A DNA stretch of 64,000 nt. Origin: Siphonodentalium dalli (taxonomy: Eukaryota > Mollusca > Scaphopoda > Gadilida > Siphonodentaliidae). The translations under genes were made by a program, and so were the position numbers. This document shows, piece by piece, positions 25,857-39,414 of the stretch (positions within the stretch are counted from its first letter, which is position 1; every line of letters starts with the position of its first letter). The stretch is from positions 5,468,734 through 5,532,733 of the forward strand of contig CP136061.1 of NCBI GenBank assembly GCA_032622095.1, given 5' to 3'. The notes beneath the pieces are model-generated. The model was not told the origin of the DNA and searched no databases. It saw nothing but the letters and a program-made list of their open reading frames with translations.

Positions 25857-26587
25857 AAATCCAAAAGGGCTAATTAAAGACCAAGGTAATGCCGTAGCAG
25901 GTACATTTGAATATTCTATTCACGCCCCCCCCCCCCAAATCTTGACCGCTATACTTCAAATTCAAACATCGAGAATTTTTTTTTTGACGACTACATCTGA
26001 TAGCTAGTGTTCACGCGCATCTAGAGCGCAATTTTCTAATTTTCAGATGGAACGGAACGGTTTACTCGTGACAACGCTATATATCATAAATATGTATACT
26101 TCTGTAGTCTATCACTAGCCGATTTTTAGCCCCAAATCCAAACGGGCCGATGTAGGAGCGAGTTTAATGCGGTGGTACATAAGCCGGTATACTGTAGGTA
26201 TGACTCTAAAATTTGACCTCTCTAATATAAACGCAACCTGCTCAAGGGAGTGTTTGTGTCGGGTGGGTTCAGATTTGGAAAATTCCACCGAAGATCAAAT
26301 GGGCAAAATTACTCCGAAAATCATATATTGAGATAAAAACTTTTCGATGAGTGGATGTGATAAGTAGTATATAAACGCAAGATTAGTACACTTTTTAATG
26401 ATTTATATTGAACGGTTTAACCCTGGTAGCGTATAACGTTGTGACGGGTGATATATATTACTCAAATTCAAACCCTCTCTTCATGACGCAAATTCAAACG
26501 GACTTAGCAAGAAGCAAGGCAAATGCATGAATATGCTCACCGATATACTATATAGGTATGTCCGCTCTACTGTAAAAGTAACATATT
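25857..26587 (+). repeat. ~360-bp repeat family in B1, three diverged copies
   Basis: Markers AAATCCAAA(A/C)GGGC recur at 25857, 26134 and 26490, spacings 277 and 356. The first copy is shortened. A shared order follows each marker: a CAAGGTAATGC..AGCAGGTA block, a TTTGACC(G/T)CTCTA block, a GATGAGTGGATGTGATA-like block and a GGTTTACTCGTG-like block. The same family makes up the left half of segments E1 and E2. A C-run of 12 lies at 25925-25936. Confidence 0.7.
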
Positions 26588-26866
26588 GTCACGATTTGAC
26601 CTGTCCAAAACACTCCCCGGACAAAAGTTTTCCTAGGTATAAAATTTCGTCGAAATCCGATCGTTTTACTCGATTTGACCTTGAACTTACCATTTCGAAT
26701 GTCAATGTCAGGTCGGGGTCACGACTTGACCCGCCCAAAAGACTCCCCGGACAAAAGTACCCCTAGGTATCAAATTTCGTGGAAATCCGCATGTTTTACC
26801 CGATTTGACCTTCGATTGACCATTTTGAAGGCCAAGGTCAGGTCGGGATGGGATGGGATGGGATGG
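26588..26866 (+). repeat. 130-bp tandem duplication and (GGGAT)n in B1
   Basis: Two copies begin GTCACGA(T/C)TTGACC at 26588 and 26718 and share CTCCCCGGACAAAAGT and CTAGGTAT(A/C)AAATTTCGT. They end in a short GGGAT run. B2 (40640, 40770) and B3 (61811, 61941) hold the same pair, with one GGGAC interruption in the run. Confidence 0.8.
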
Positions 26867-26886
26867 AATACCATGGAAGTATATCT

Positions 26887-26910
26887 GATTCCATGGAATC
26901 TGACCTCTAG
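26887..26910 (+). other. Palindrome plus CTAG end of B1
   Basis: The perfect palindrome GATTCCATGGAATC (26887-26900) is followed by TGACCT, then CTAG (26907-26910), then TTAT of the next (TTA)n. The same layout lies at 40933-40956 and 62104-62127. A copy of the hairpin right arm, GGAAGTATAT, sits just upstream at 26875. Confidence 0.7.
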
Positions 26911-26928
26911 TTATTATTATTATTATAC

Positions 26929-28639
26929 TGGACACTTTTGCAACCCTTATTACTCGAAAAGTACCAGGAGTAGCACACTAAAACTTGGTACGTATCTTGG
27001 GATCAAAGAGTTGTATGCCATCGTCGCATAACGAATATTGTCCGCGTTTTCCCCGAGGAGTTATCTCCCTTTATTTGAAAAAATGTCATTTTATTATCTC
27101 GGAAATTATAAGAAGCAGAGCATCGAAAATTAGACCGTATGCACATCTCGATATGCACTACTGCCCACGGGCATAAAAACTTGGGTCCGCCCTTTCCCTG
27201 AAGAGTTACCGCCCATAGTTGGCAAACCTCTATTTTATTGTACTCTGTTGTCCTCCCGTATCATTCCAGATAACTGTATTTGGTTTTTGTAGTCGTGTTG
27301 ACCGTTGTCAGCTTAGTCCGAGGAAGAAAATTTGACAGGGTTGGACATATATTTTTACACTGGGGTGGGGGCAATATTTTCGCAATTTCTTTTTATTATT
27401 GACATTCATCTATTTAAGTATGTAGATTCCCTGAACGAAAACAAACCCATACCGGAAAGGATTTTTGTAATCCGAGAAGAAATGCAAGAGTTACGGGCCC
27501 TCAAAGTTTGCAAGTGTCGGTCCCATGTGCTTGTGACCCTATCTCCTCCGAAGATGTCGAACTTTGGATGTCGTCTGATATCCCAGTGCGTGCGGTCTGA
27601 AGAGAGCACGCGATGGGCCAAATTTTGCCAGTGTCGGTTCAGTGTTGTGGGTCAGGGGAGGGGTGGTCCGGGGTACCAATTTTGTATTCTTCTCCGAATC
27701 GGATGAAACTTGGAATATAACATCCATACCGCCAACCGATCTAGAAACTGAAAGAATTTCGAAAATCCATTGAAAAATGTCAGAGTTGTGGGCCTTCAAA
27801 CAATGCAAATTTGGCCCCATATGCTTGTGATCACATCTCCTCCGAAGATGTCAAACTTTGGATGTCAACTGATACGCCAATGCGTGCGGTCTGAAGAGAG
27901 CACGCGATGAGCCAAATTTTGCCAGTGTCGGTTCAGTGTTGTGGGTCAGGGGAGGGGTGGTCCGGGGTACCAAAATTTATTTCGTCTCCGAATCATATGA
28001 AACTTGATATATAACATATACCATACACGTTGATCATAAAACTGAAAACAGATTGTAAATCCGTTAAAAAATGGCGGAGATTTGGGCCCTCAAACTTTGA
28101 ATGTGGGCCCGTATTCTTTCCAATAAACAAAATGTTATTCGTCTCTGAATCAGACAAAATTTATAACAAATAATCAATGTAAGTAGCTGATCACAATACT
28201 CAAAACAATTTTTAAATCCATTGGAAAATAACGGAGTTACGGGCTCTCAAAATTCGCATTTTTGGGCCGGGTTTGACTATTTCCCAATCCCGTCACCCAA
28301 TTTCGAGGCAGGGGTGGGGTCACTCCCAAACACTTGAGATCAACCCACACATGTTAAGGGAAAGATATAATCATCCTAATTCATATTTTCCGTCCCTTAA
28401 CTGCGATTTATTGAGCTCATGATTTGCCCTATTATTATACTTCCATGGTGTAACCAAGGAAGTATATTGTTTTTCTACTGCGGCCGTTTTCTGTTTAATT
28501 GGAAATACTCAGAAACTAATGGGAGGAGGACCGCGAAATCTCTAGCGAATGTAGGCATCTAAGGTCTACTAAAAATAATGCTATCCGGATGTTGGTCCAA
28601 TATATTTTGACAGAGTTATGGCCCTTTTTCGATTATTTT

Positions 28640-28674
<35 letters not shown>

Positions 28675-30386
28675 CTGGACACTTTTGCAACCCTTATTAC
28701 TCGAAAAGTACCAGGAGTAGCACACTAAAACTTGGTACGTATCTTGGGATCAAAGAGTTGTATGCCATCGTCGCATAACGAATATTGTCCGCGTTTTCCC
28801 CGAGGAGTTATCTCCCTTTATTTGAAAAAATGTCATTTTATTATCTCGGAAATTATAAGAAGCAGAGCATCGAAAATTAGACCGTATGCACATCTCGATA
28901 TGCACTACTGCCCACGGGCATAAAAACTTGGGTCCGCCCTTTCCCTGAAGAGTTACCGCCCATAGTTGGCAAACCTCTATTTTATTGTACTCTGTTGTCC
29001 TCCCGTATCATTCCAGATAACTGTATTTGGTTTTTGTAGTCGTGTTGACCGTTGTCAGCTTAGTCCGAGGAAGAAAATTTGACAGGGTTGGACATATATT
29101 TTTACACTGGGGTGGGGGCAATATTTTCGCAATTTCTTTTTATTATTGACATTCATCTATTTAAGTATGTAGATTCCCTGAACGAAAACAAACCCATACC
29201 GGAAAGGATTTTTGTAATCCGAGAAGAAATGCAAGAGTTACGGGCCCTCAAAGTTTGCAAGTGTCGGTCCCATGTGCTTGTGACCCTATCTCCTCCGAAG
29301 ATGTCGAACTTTGGATGTCGTCTGATATCCCAGTGCGTGCGGTCTGAAGAGAGCACGCGATGGGCCAAATTTTGCCAGTGTCGGTTCAGTGTTGTGGGTC
29401 AGGGGAGGGGTGGTCCGGGGTACCAATTTTGTATTCTTCTCCGAATCGGATGAAACTTGGAATATAACATCCATACCGCCAACCGATCTAGAAACTGAAA
29501 GAATTTCGAAAATCCATTGAAAAATGTCAGAGTTGTGGGCCTTCAAACAATGCAAATTTGGCCCCATATGCTTGTGATCACATCTCCTCCGAAGATGTCA
29601 AACTTTGGATGTCAACTGATACGCCAATGCGTGCGGTCTGAAGAGAGCACGCGATGAGCCAAATTTTGCCAGTGTCGGTTCAGTGTTGTGGGTCAGGGGA
29701 GGGGTGGTCCGGGGTACCAAAATTTATTTCGTCTCCGAATCATATGAAACTTGATATATAACATATACCATACACGTTGATCATAAAACTGAAAACAGAT
29801 TGTAAATCCGTTAAAAAATGGCGGAGATTTGGGCCCTCAAACTTTGAATGTGGGCCCGTATTCTTTCCAATAAACAAAATGTTATTCGTCTCTGAATCAG
29901 ACAAAATTTATAACAAATAATCAATGTAAGTAGCTGATCACAATACTCAAAACAATTTTTAAATCCATTGGAAAATAACGGAGTTACGGGCTCTCAAAAT
30001 TCGCATTTTTGGGCCGGGTTTGACTATTTCCCAATCCCGTCACCCAATTTCGAGGCAGGGGTGGGGTCACTCCCAAACACTTGAGATCAACCCACACATG
30101 TTAAGGGAAAGATATAATCATCCTAATTCATATTTTCCGTCCCTTAACTGCGATTTATTGAGCTCATGATTTGCCCTATTATTATACTTCCATGGTGTAA
30201 CCAAGGAAGTATATTGTTTTTCTACTGCGGCCGTTTTCTGTTTAATTGGAAATACTCAGAAACTAATGGGAGGAGGACCGCGAAATCTCTAGCGAATGTA
30301 GGCATCTAAGGTCTACTAAAAATAATGCTATCCGGATGTTGGTCCAATATATTTTGACAGAGTTATGGCCCTTTTTCGATTATTTT

Positions 30387-30421
<35 letters not shown>

Positions 30422-32133
30422 CTGGACACTTTTGCAACCCTTATTACTCGAAAAGTACCAGGAGTAGCACACTAAAACTTGGTACGTATCTTGGGATCAA
30501 AGAGTTGTATGCCATCGTCGCATAACGAATATTGTCCGCGTTTTCCCCGAGGAGTTATCTCCCTTTATTTGAAAAAATGTCATTTTATTATCTCGGAAAT
30601 TATAAGAAGCAGAGCATCGAAAATTAGACCGTATGCACATCTCGATATGCACTACTGCCCACGGGCATAAAAACTTGGGTCCGCCCTTTCCCTGAAGAGT
30701 TACCGCCCATAGTTGGCAAACCTCTATTTTATTGTACTCTGTTGTCCTCCCGTATCATTCCAGATAACTGTATTTGGTTTTTGTAGTCGTGTTGACCGTT
30801 GTCAGCTTAGTCCGAGGAAGAAAATTTGACAGGGTTGGACATATATTTTTACACTGGGGTGGGGGCAATATTTTCGCAATTTCTTTTTATTATTGACATT
30901 CATCTATTTAAGTATGTAGATTCCCTGAACGAAAACAAACCCATACCGGAAAGGATTTTTGTAATCCGAGAAGAAATGCAAGAGTTACGGGCCCTCAAAG
31001 TTTGCAAGTGTCGGTCCCATGTGCTTGTGACCCTATCTCCTCCGAAGATGTCGAACTTTGGATGTCGTCTGATATCCCAGTGCGTGCGGTCTGAAGAGAG
31101 CACGCGATGGGCCAAATTTTGCCAGTGTCGGTTCAGTGTTGTGGGTCAGGGGAGGGGTGGTCCGGGGTACCAATTTTGTATTCTTCTCCGAATCGGATGA
31201 AACTTGGAATATAACATCCATACCGCCAACCGATCTAGAAACTGAAAGAATTTCGAAAATCCATTGAAAAATGTCAGAGTTGTGGGCCTTCAAACAATGC
31301 AAATTTGGCCCCATATGCTTGTGATCACATCTCCTCCGAAGATGTCAAACTTTGGATGTCAACTGATACGCCAATGCGTGCGGTCTGAAGAGAGCACGCG
31401 ATGAGCCAAATTTTGCCAGTGTCGGTTCAGTGTTGTGGGTCAGGGGAGGGGTGGTCCGGGGTACCAAAATTTATTTCGTCTCCGAATCATATGAAACTTG
31501 ATATATAACATATACCATACACGTTGATCATAAAACTGAAAACAGATTGTAAATCCGTTAAAAAATGGCGGAGATTTGGGCCCTCAAACTTTGAATGTGG
31601 GCCCGTATTCTTTCCAATAAACAAAATGTTATTCGTCTCTGAATCAGACAAAATTTATAACAAATAATCAATGTAAGTAGCTGATCACAATACTCAAAAC
31701 AATTTTTAAATCCATTGGAAAATAACGGAGTTACGGGCTCTCAAAATTCGCATTTTTGGGCCGGGTTTGACTATTTCCCAATCCCGTCACCCAATTTCGA
31801 GGCAGGGGTGGGGTCACTCCCAAACACTTGAGATCAACCCACACATGTTAAGGGAAAGATATAATCATCCTAATTCATATTTTCCGTCCCTTAACTGCGA
31901 TTTATTGAGCTCATGATTTGCCCTATTATTATACTTCCATGGTGTAACCAAGGAAGTATATTGTTTTTCTACTGCGGCCGTTTTCTGTTTAATTGGAAAT
32001 ACTCAGAAACTAATGGGAGGAGGACCGCGAAATCTCTAGCGAATGTAGGCATCTAAGGTCTACTAAAAATAATGCTATCCGGATGTTGGTCCAATATATT
32101 TTGACAGAGTTATGGCCCTTTTTCGATTATTTT

Positions 32134-32168
<35 letters not shown>

Positions 32169-33880
32169 CTGGACACTTTTGCAACCCTTATTACTCGAAA
32201 AGTACCAGGAGTAGCACACTAAAACTTGGTACGTATCTTGGGATCAAAGAGTTGTATGCCATCGTCGCATAACGAATATTGTCCGCGTTTTCCCCGAGGA
32301 GTTATCTCCCTTTATTTGAAAAAATGTCATTTTATTATCTCGGAAATTATAAGAAGCAGAGCATCGAAAATTAGACCGTATGCACATCTCGATATGCACT
32401 ACTGCCCACGGGCATAAAAACTTGGGTCCGCCCTTTCCCTGAAGAGTTACCGCCCATAGTTGGCAAACCTCTATTTTATTGTACTCTGTTGTCCTCCCGT
32501 ATCATTCCAGATAACTGTATTTGGTTTTTGTAGTCGTGTTGACCGTTGTCAGCTTAGTCCGAGGAAGAAAATTTGACAGGGTTGGACATATATTTTTACA
32601 CTGGGGTGGGGGCAATATTTTCGCAATTTCTTTTTATTATTGACATTCATCTATTTAAGTATGTAGATTCCCTGAACGAAAACAAACCCATACCGGAAAG
32701 GATTTTTGTAATCCGAGAAGAAATGCAAGAGTTACGGGCCCTCAAAGTTTGCAAGTGTCGGTCCCATGTGCTTGTGACCCTATCTCCTCCGAAGATGTCG
32801 AACTTTGGATGTCGTCTGATATCCCAGTGCGTGCGGTCTGAAGAGAGCACGCGATGGGCCAAATTTTGCCAGTGTCGGTTCAGTGTTGTGGGTCAGGGGA
32901 GGGGTGGTCCGGGGTACCAATTTTGTATTCTTCTCCGAATCGGATGAAACTTGGAATATAACATCCATACCGCCAACCGATCTAGAAACTGAAAGAATTT
33001 CGAAAATCCATTGAAAAATGTCAGAGTTGTGGGCCTTCAAACAATGCAAATTTGGCCCCATATGCTTGTGATCACATCTCCTCCGAAGATGTCAAACTTT
33101 GGATGTCAACTGATACGCCAATGCGTGCGGTCTGAAGAGAGCACGCGATGAGCCAAATTTTGCCAGTGTCGGTTCAGTGTTGTGGGTCAGGGGAGGGGTG
33201 GTCCGGGGTACCAAAATTTATTTCGTCTCCGAATCATATGAAACTTGATATATAACATATACCATACACGTTGATCATAAAACTGAAAACAGATTGTAAA
33301 TCCGTTAAAAAATGGCGGAGATTTGGGCCCTCAAACTTTGAATGTGGGCCCGTATTCTTTCCAATAAACAAAATGTTATTCGTCTCTGAATCAGACAAAA
33401 TTTATAACAAATAATCAATGTAAGTAGCTGATCACAATACTCAAAACAATTTTTAAATCCATTGGAAAATAACGGAGTTACGGGCTCTCAAAATTCGCAT
33501 TTTTGGGCCGGGTTTGACTATTTCCCAATCCCGTCACCCAATTTCGAGGCAGGGGTGGGGTCACTCCCAAACACTTGAGATCAACCCACACATGTTAAGG
33601 GAAAGATATAATCATCCTAATTCATATTTTCCGTCCCTTAACTGCGATTTATTGAGCTCATGATTTGCCCTATTATTATACTTCCATGGTGTAACCAAGG
33701 AAGTATATTGTTTTTCTACTGCGGCCGTTTTCTGTTTAATTGGAAATACTCAGAAACTAATGGGAGGAGGACCGCGAAATCTCTAGCGAATGTAGGCATC
33801 TAAGGTCTACTAAAAATAATGCTATCCGGATGTTGGTCCAATATATTTTGACAGAGTTATGGCCCTTTTTCGATTATTTT

Positions 33881-33915
<35 letters not shown>

Positions 33916-35627
33916 CTGGACACTTTTGCAACCCTTATTACTCGAAAAGTACCAGGAGTAGCACACTAAAACTTGGTACGTATCTTGGGATCAAAGAGTT
34001 GTATGCCATCGTCGCATAACGAATATTGTCCGCGTTTTCCCCGAGGAGTTATCTCCCTTTATTTGAAAAAATGTCATTTTATTATCTCGGAAATTATAAG
34101 AAGCAGAGCATCGAAAATTAGACCGTATGCACATCTCGATATGCACTACTGCCCACGGGCATAAAAACTTGGGTCCGCCCTTTCCCTGAAGAGTTACCGC
34201 CCATAGTTGGCAAACCTCTATTTTATTGTACTCTGTTGTCCTCCCGTATCATTCCAGATAACTGTATTTGGTTTTTGTAGTCGTGTTGACCGTTGTCAGC
34301 TTAGTCCGAGGAAGAAAATTTGACAGGGTTGGACATATATTTTTACACTGGGGTGGGGGCAATATTTTCGCAATTTCTTTTTATTATTGACATTCATCTA
34401 TTTAAGTATGTAGATTCCCTGAACGAAAACAAACCCATACCGGAAAGGATTTTTGTAATCCGAGAAGAAATGCAAGAGTTACGGGCCCTCAAAGTTTGCA
34501 AGTGTCGGTCCCATGTGCTTGTGACCCTATCTCCTCCGAAGATGTCGAACTTTGGATGTCGTCTGATATCCCAGTGCGTGCGGTCTGAAGAGAGCACGCG
34601 ATGGGCCAAATTTTGCCAGTGTCGGTTCAGTGTTGTGGGTCAGGGGAGGGGTGGTCCGGGGTACCAATTTTGTATTCTTCTCCGAATCGGATGAAACTTG
34701 GAATATAACATCCATACCGCCAACCGATCTAGAAACTGAAAGAATTTCGAAAATCCATTGAAAAATGTCAGAGTTGTGGGCCTTCAAACAATGCAAATTT
34801 GGCCCCATATGCTTGTGATCACATCTCCTCCGAAGATGTCAAACTTTGGATGTCAACTGATACGCCAATGCGTGCGGTCTGAAGAGAGCACGCGATGAGC
34901 CAAATTTTGCCAGTGTCGGTTCAGTGTTGTGGGTCAGGGGAGGGGTGGTCCGGGGTACCAAAATTTATTTCGTCTCCGAATCATATGAAACTTGATATAT
35001 AACATATACCATACACGTTGATCATAAAACTGAAAACAGATTGTAAATCCGTTAAAAAATGGCGGAGATTTGGGCCCTCAAACTTTGAATGTGGGCCCGT
35101 ATTCTTTCCAATAAACAAAATGTTATTCGTCTCTGAATCAGACAAAATTTATAACAAATAATCAATGTAAGTAGCTGATCACAATACTCAAAACAATTTT
35201 TAAATCCATTGGAAAATAACGGAGTTACGGGCTCTCAAAATTCGCATTTTTGGGCCGGGTTTGACTATTTCCCAATCCCGTCACCCAATTTCGAGGCAGG
35301 GGTGGGGTCACTCCCAAACACTTGAGATCAACCCACACATGTTAAGGGAAAGATATAATCATCCTAATTCATATTTTCCGTCCCTTAACTGCGATTTATT
35401 GAGCTCATGATTTGCCCTATTATTATACTTCCATGGTGTAACCAAGGAAGTATATTGTTTTTCTACTGCGGCCGTTTTCTGTTTAATTGGAAATACTCAG
35501 AAACTAATGGGAGGAGGACCGCGAAATCTCTAGCGAATGTAGGCATCTAAGGTCTACTAAAAATAATGCTATCCGGATGTTGGTCCAATATATTTTGACA
35601 GAGTTATGGCCCTTTTTCGATTATTTT

Positions 35628-35662
<35 letters not shown>

Positions 35663-37374
35663 CTGGACACTTTTGCAACCCTTATTACTCGAAAAGTACC
35701 AGGAGTAGCACACTAAAACTTGGTACGTATCTTGGGATCAAAGAGTTGTATGCCATCGTCGCATAACGAATATTGTCCGCGTTTTCCCCGAGGAGTTATC
35801 TCCCTTTATTTGAAAAAATGTCATTTTATTATCTCGGAAATTATAAGAAGCAGAGCATCGAAAATTAGACCGTATGCACATCTCGATATGCACTACTGCC
35901 CACGGGCATAAAAACTTGGGTCCGCCCTTTCCCTGAAGAGTTACCGCCCATAGTTGGCAAACCTCTATTGTATTGTACTCTGTTGTCCACCCGTATCATT
36001 CCAGATAACTGTATTTGGTTTTTGTAGTCGTGTTGACCGTTGTCAGCTTAGTCCGAGGAAGAAAATTTGACAGGGTTGGACATATATTTTTACACTGGGG
36101 TGGGGGCAATATTTTCGCAATTTCTTTTTATTATTGACATTCATCTATTTAAGTATGTAGATTCCCTGAACGAAAACAAACCCATACCGGAAAGGATTTT
36201 TGTAATCCGAGAAGAAATGCAAGAGTTACGGGCCCTCAAAGTTTGCAAGTGTCGGTCCCATGTGCTTGTGACCCTATCTCCTCCGAAGATGTCGAACTTT
36301 GGATGTCGTCTGATATCCCAGTGCGTGCGGTCTGAAGAGAGCACGCGATGGGCCAAATTTTGCCAGTGTCGGTTCAGTGTTGTGGGTCAGGGGAGGGGTG
36401 GTCCGGGGTACCAATTTTGTATTCTTCTCCGAATCGGATGAAACTTGGAATATAACATCCATACCGCCAACCGATCTAGAAACTGAAAGAATTTCGAAAA
36501 TCCATTGAAAAATGTCAGAGTTGTGGGCCTTCAAACAATGCAAATTTGGCCCCATATGCTTGTGATCACATCTCCTCCGAAGATGTCAAACTTTGGATGT
36601 CAACTGATACGCCAATGCGTGCGGTCTGAAGAGAGCACGCGATGAGCCAAATTTTGCCAGTGTCGGTTCAGTGTTGTGGGTCAGGGGAGGGGTGGTCCGG
36701 GGTACCAAAATTTATTTCGTCTCCGAATCATATGAAACTTGATATATAACATATACCATACACGTTGATCATAAAACTGAAAACAGATTGTAAATCCGTT
36801 AAAAAATGGCGGAGATTTGGGCCCTCAAACTTTGAATGTGGGCCCGTATTCTTTCCAATAAACAAAATGTTATTCGTCTCTGAATCAGACAAAATTTATA
36901 ACAAATAATCAATGTAAGTAGCTGATCACAATACTCAAAACAATTTTTAAATCCATTGGAAAATAACGGAGTTACGGGCTCTCAAAATTCGCATTTTTGG
37001 GCCGGGTTTGACTATTTCCCAATCCCGTCACCCAATTTCGAGGCAGGGGTGGGGTCACTCCCAAACACTTGAGATCAACCCACACATGTTAAGGGAAAGA
37101 TATAATCATCCTAATTCATATTTTCCGTCCCTTAACTGCGATTTATTGAGCTCATGATTTGCCCTATTATTATACTTCCATGGTGTAACCAAGGAAGTAT
37201 ATTGTTTTTCTACTGCGGCCGTTTTCTGTTTAATTGGAAATACTCAGAAACTAATGGGAGGAGGACCGCGAAATCTCTAGCGAATGTAGGCATCTAAGGT
37301 CTACTAAAAATAATGCTATCCGGATGTTGGTCCAATATATTTTGACAGAGTTATGGCCCTTTTTCGATTATTTT

Positions 37375-37409
<35 letters not shown>

Positions 37410-37410
37410 C
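26929..37410 (+). repeat. Array C, six tandem 1747-bp units
   Basis: Units start TGGACACTTTTGCAACCC at 26929, 28676, 30423, 32170, 33917 and 35664. They follow the same plan as array A: two ~145-bp modules, the ~295-bp ladder, H hairpin, H module and (ATT)10. The units look nearly identical. One exception is near 35970-35990 in the sixth unit, which has TTGTATTG and GTCCACCC for TTTTATTG and GTCCTCCC. Frames of up to 124 codons repeat with the unit and show no domain. Confidence 0.95.
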
Positions 37411-38184
37411 TGGACACTTTTGCAACCCTTATTACTCGAAAAGTACCAGGAGTAGCACACTAAAACTTGGTACGTATCTTGGGATCAAAGAGTTGTATGC
37501 CATCGTCGCATAACGAATATTGTCCGCGTTTTCCCCGAGGAGTTATCTCCCTTTATTTGAAAAAATGTCATTTTATTATCTCGGAAATTATAAGAAGCAG
37601 AGCATCGAAAATTAGACCGTATGCACATCTCGATATGCACTACTGCCCACGGGCATAAAAACTTGGGTCCGCCCTTTCCCTGAAGAGTTACCGCCCATAG
37701 TTGGCAAACCTCTATTTTATTGTACTCTGTTGTCCTCCCGTATCATTCCAGATAACTGTATTTGGTTTTTGTAGTCGTGTTGACCGTTGTCAGCTTAGTC
37801 CGAGGAAGAAAATTTGACAGGGTTGGACATATATTTTTACACTGGGGTGGGGGCAATATTTTCGCAATTTCTTTTTATTATTGACATTCATCTATTTAAG
37901 TATGTAGATTCCCTGAACGAAAACAAACCCATACCGGAAAGGATTTTTGTAATCCGAGAAGAAATGCAAGAGTTACGGGCCCTCAAAGTTTGCAAGTGTC
38001 GGTCCAGTAGTGTGGGTCAGGGGAGGGGTGGTCTGCGGTACCAATTTTTAATTCTTCTCCGAATCATATGAAATTTGGGATATAACAGAAATATGTCTAT
38101 CCAAATGTAATTCGCGAACTATGAACGAATGTTGTACAAGCTCACATCTCATTCCCCAAACTATCCGTTACTTATTCATAAAAG
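37411..38184 (+). repeat. Array C, truncated and deleted last unit
   Basis: The C core runs normally to GTGTCGGTCC near 38005, then jumps to AGTAGTGTGGGTCAGGGG. In whole units that sequence follows GTGTCGGTT about 130 bp further on. The short shared GTGTCGGT and CA at both ends suggest a slippage or recombination deletion. From about 38070 the sequence fades into a diverged stretch before B2. The same deleted form precedes B3 (58582-59356). Confidence 0.85.
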
Positions 38185-38859
38185 TCATATTATGCTACAC
38201 GCGAAACGGAGATAACTTTTGGGGAATCCAGAGTCCAAAACGGATCGAAATCGCCCTGTTCCAGAAAAGTCGTTCATTTTGTTTTCACTTTTTGAAAAAG
38301 GCTCCAATATTTCAACCAAAACTTTTGGACTTAGAACATTATTTTTTTCTCAGTCAAGTGAAAAGAGCTCTTCAAAATAATTCCGCTTATATATATAATA
38401 TATATTATCTATATATACGCCAAAAATTTGTCACTCCCCTCTCTCCTTCCTCCGGCTACCCCATCCCCCGTGGGATGGAACCTACCTCCGATTCGAATAC
38501 ACCCGTCTTGCCGCGGACCAGTCTCAATCGTCTACCATAGAACTGATAGAACGCCCGTCGAATTCCAACAATCATTTCCAGAGTGGTATATTGGTATGAG
38601 TACATATCGGAGCCGTTATAAAGCAAATAACTTGGATTTTAATATAAACCCACCTATTCGTAAATTGTGTAGCCCATGGTGTGTGGTAAATTATCATTTT
38701 ATCGTGTAGAGTGTGTCATGAGCTATCTGCGTGCGTGCATTTCACTTTTGTATTTTCTTTCGCATCTTCAACGCATTGCATATCATATACAACCAAACAA
38801 AATACAAACATTACATTAATTTGGTCAAACAAGCCTTCGTTATACGGTGTATATTTCTA

Positions 38860-39093
38860 CTAACGTAATGACGACGTATAGCCAATTATTCCGTTTGCGA
38901 TAACAACGATAAACACATAGAAACATGCAAACATCATCAGTTTCGTAAGATCAATTTGTATATTGTTATAAACCGTAGTATACTGCTGATAGACATTCAA
39001 TTCTTTCCGTGAGTATATGTCTGCCGAATTGGAAATGACTCCTTTTATACTTTCGCAAACTAAAACACCACTGATAGTTTCGTACTCCGTCAT
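38860..39093 (-). CDS. 77-codon ORF with hydrophobic C-terminal segment, possible captured gene fragment
   Basis: I do not recognise this protein. It begins MTEYETISGV, has a polar first half with several Tyr and Asn, and from about residue 53 a hydrophobic stretch FACFYVFIVVIANGIIG that could cross a membrane, ending in SSLR. An identical frame is in B3 and a C-terminal remnant in B1. Between B1 and B2 the shared 108 bp differs at one synonymous site, while 29 bp just beyond the stop differ at four. That hints at past constraint but is a tiny sample. It may be an exon carried by the element, or chance. Confidence 0.22.
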   Translation of the reverse strand: MTEYETISGVLVCESIKGVISNSADIYSRKELNVYQQYTTVYNNIQIDLTKLMMFACFYVFIVVIANGIIGYTSSLR

Positions 39094-39414
39094 TTAAGTC
39101 TTGTCAAAAAAGCAAACGTGAAACAACCGCTCATTATTCCTACCATAAAGGAATCTACTTATAGAGAACGCTCTTTTCTGTTCGATTACGTTCAAACTAT
39201 TTGTGTGTTGTTGTTAATCACTCATTATATTCTTCGGACCGAACGTTCATTAAGCGCGCTTCATGTTATATATGCGAAAACCGACCCACGTGTTTATTGT
39301 TTTATATCCGATTCAATAACACATTTTACATTATCTTTAGTTTGGTATTATTCGTATTTGATGATTAAAATACACCAAAACATGTTAAAAATAAAAAATA
39401 CAAAAAGATAATTT

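Larger units (their letters stand above)
24445..26910 (+). mobile_element. Segment B1, candidate non-autonomous Helitron-like tail
   Basis: This is a 2466-bp segment present three times (also 38185-40956 and 59357-62127). Its left end reads TCAGATTATGCTACACGCG here and TCATATTATGCTACACGCG in the others. Its right end is a 14-bp palindrome, six bases, then CTAG followed by TTAT. A TC start and a hairpin-CTRR end followed by T are the published hallmarks of Helitrons. The left base before TC is T here and G elsewhere, not the expected A, so the 5' end is uncertain. Inside are an AT microsatellite, tRNA-like relics, a ~360-bp repeat family and a (GGGAT)n tract. B1 lacks about 340 bp found in B2 and B3. 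No transposase is seen. Confidence 0.5.
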
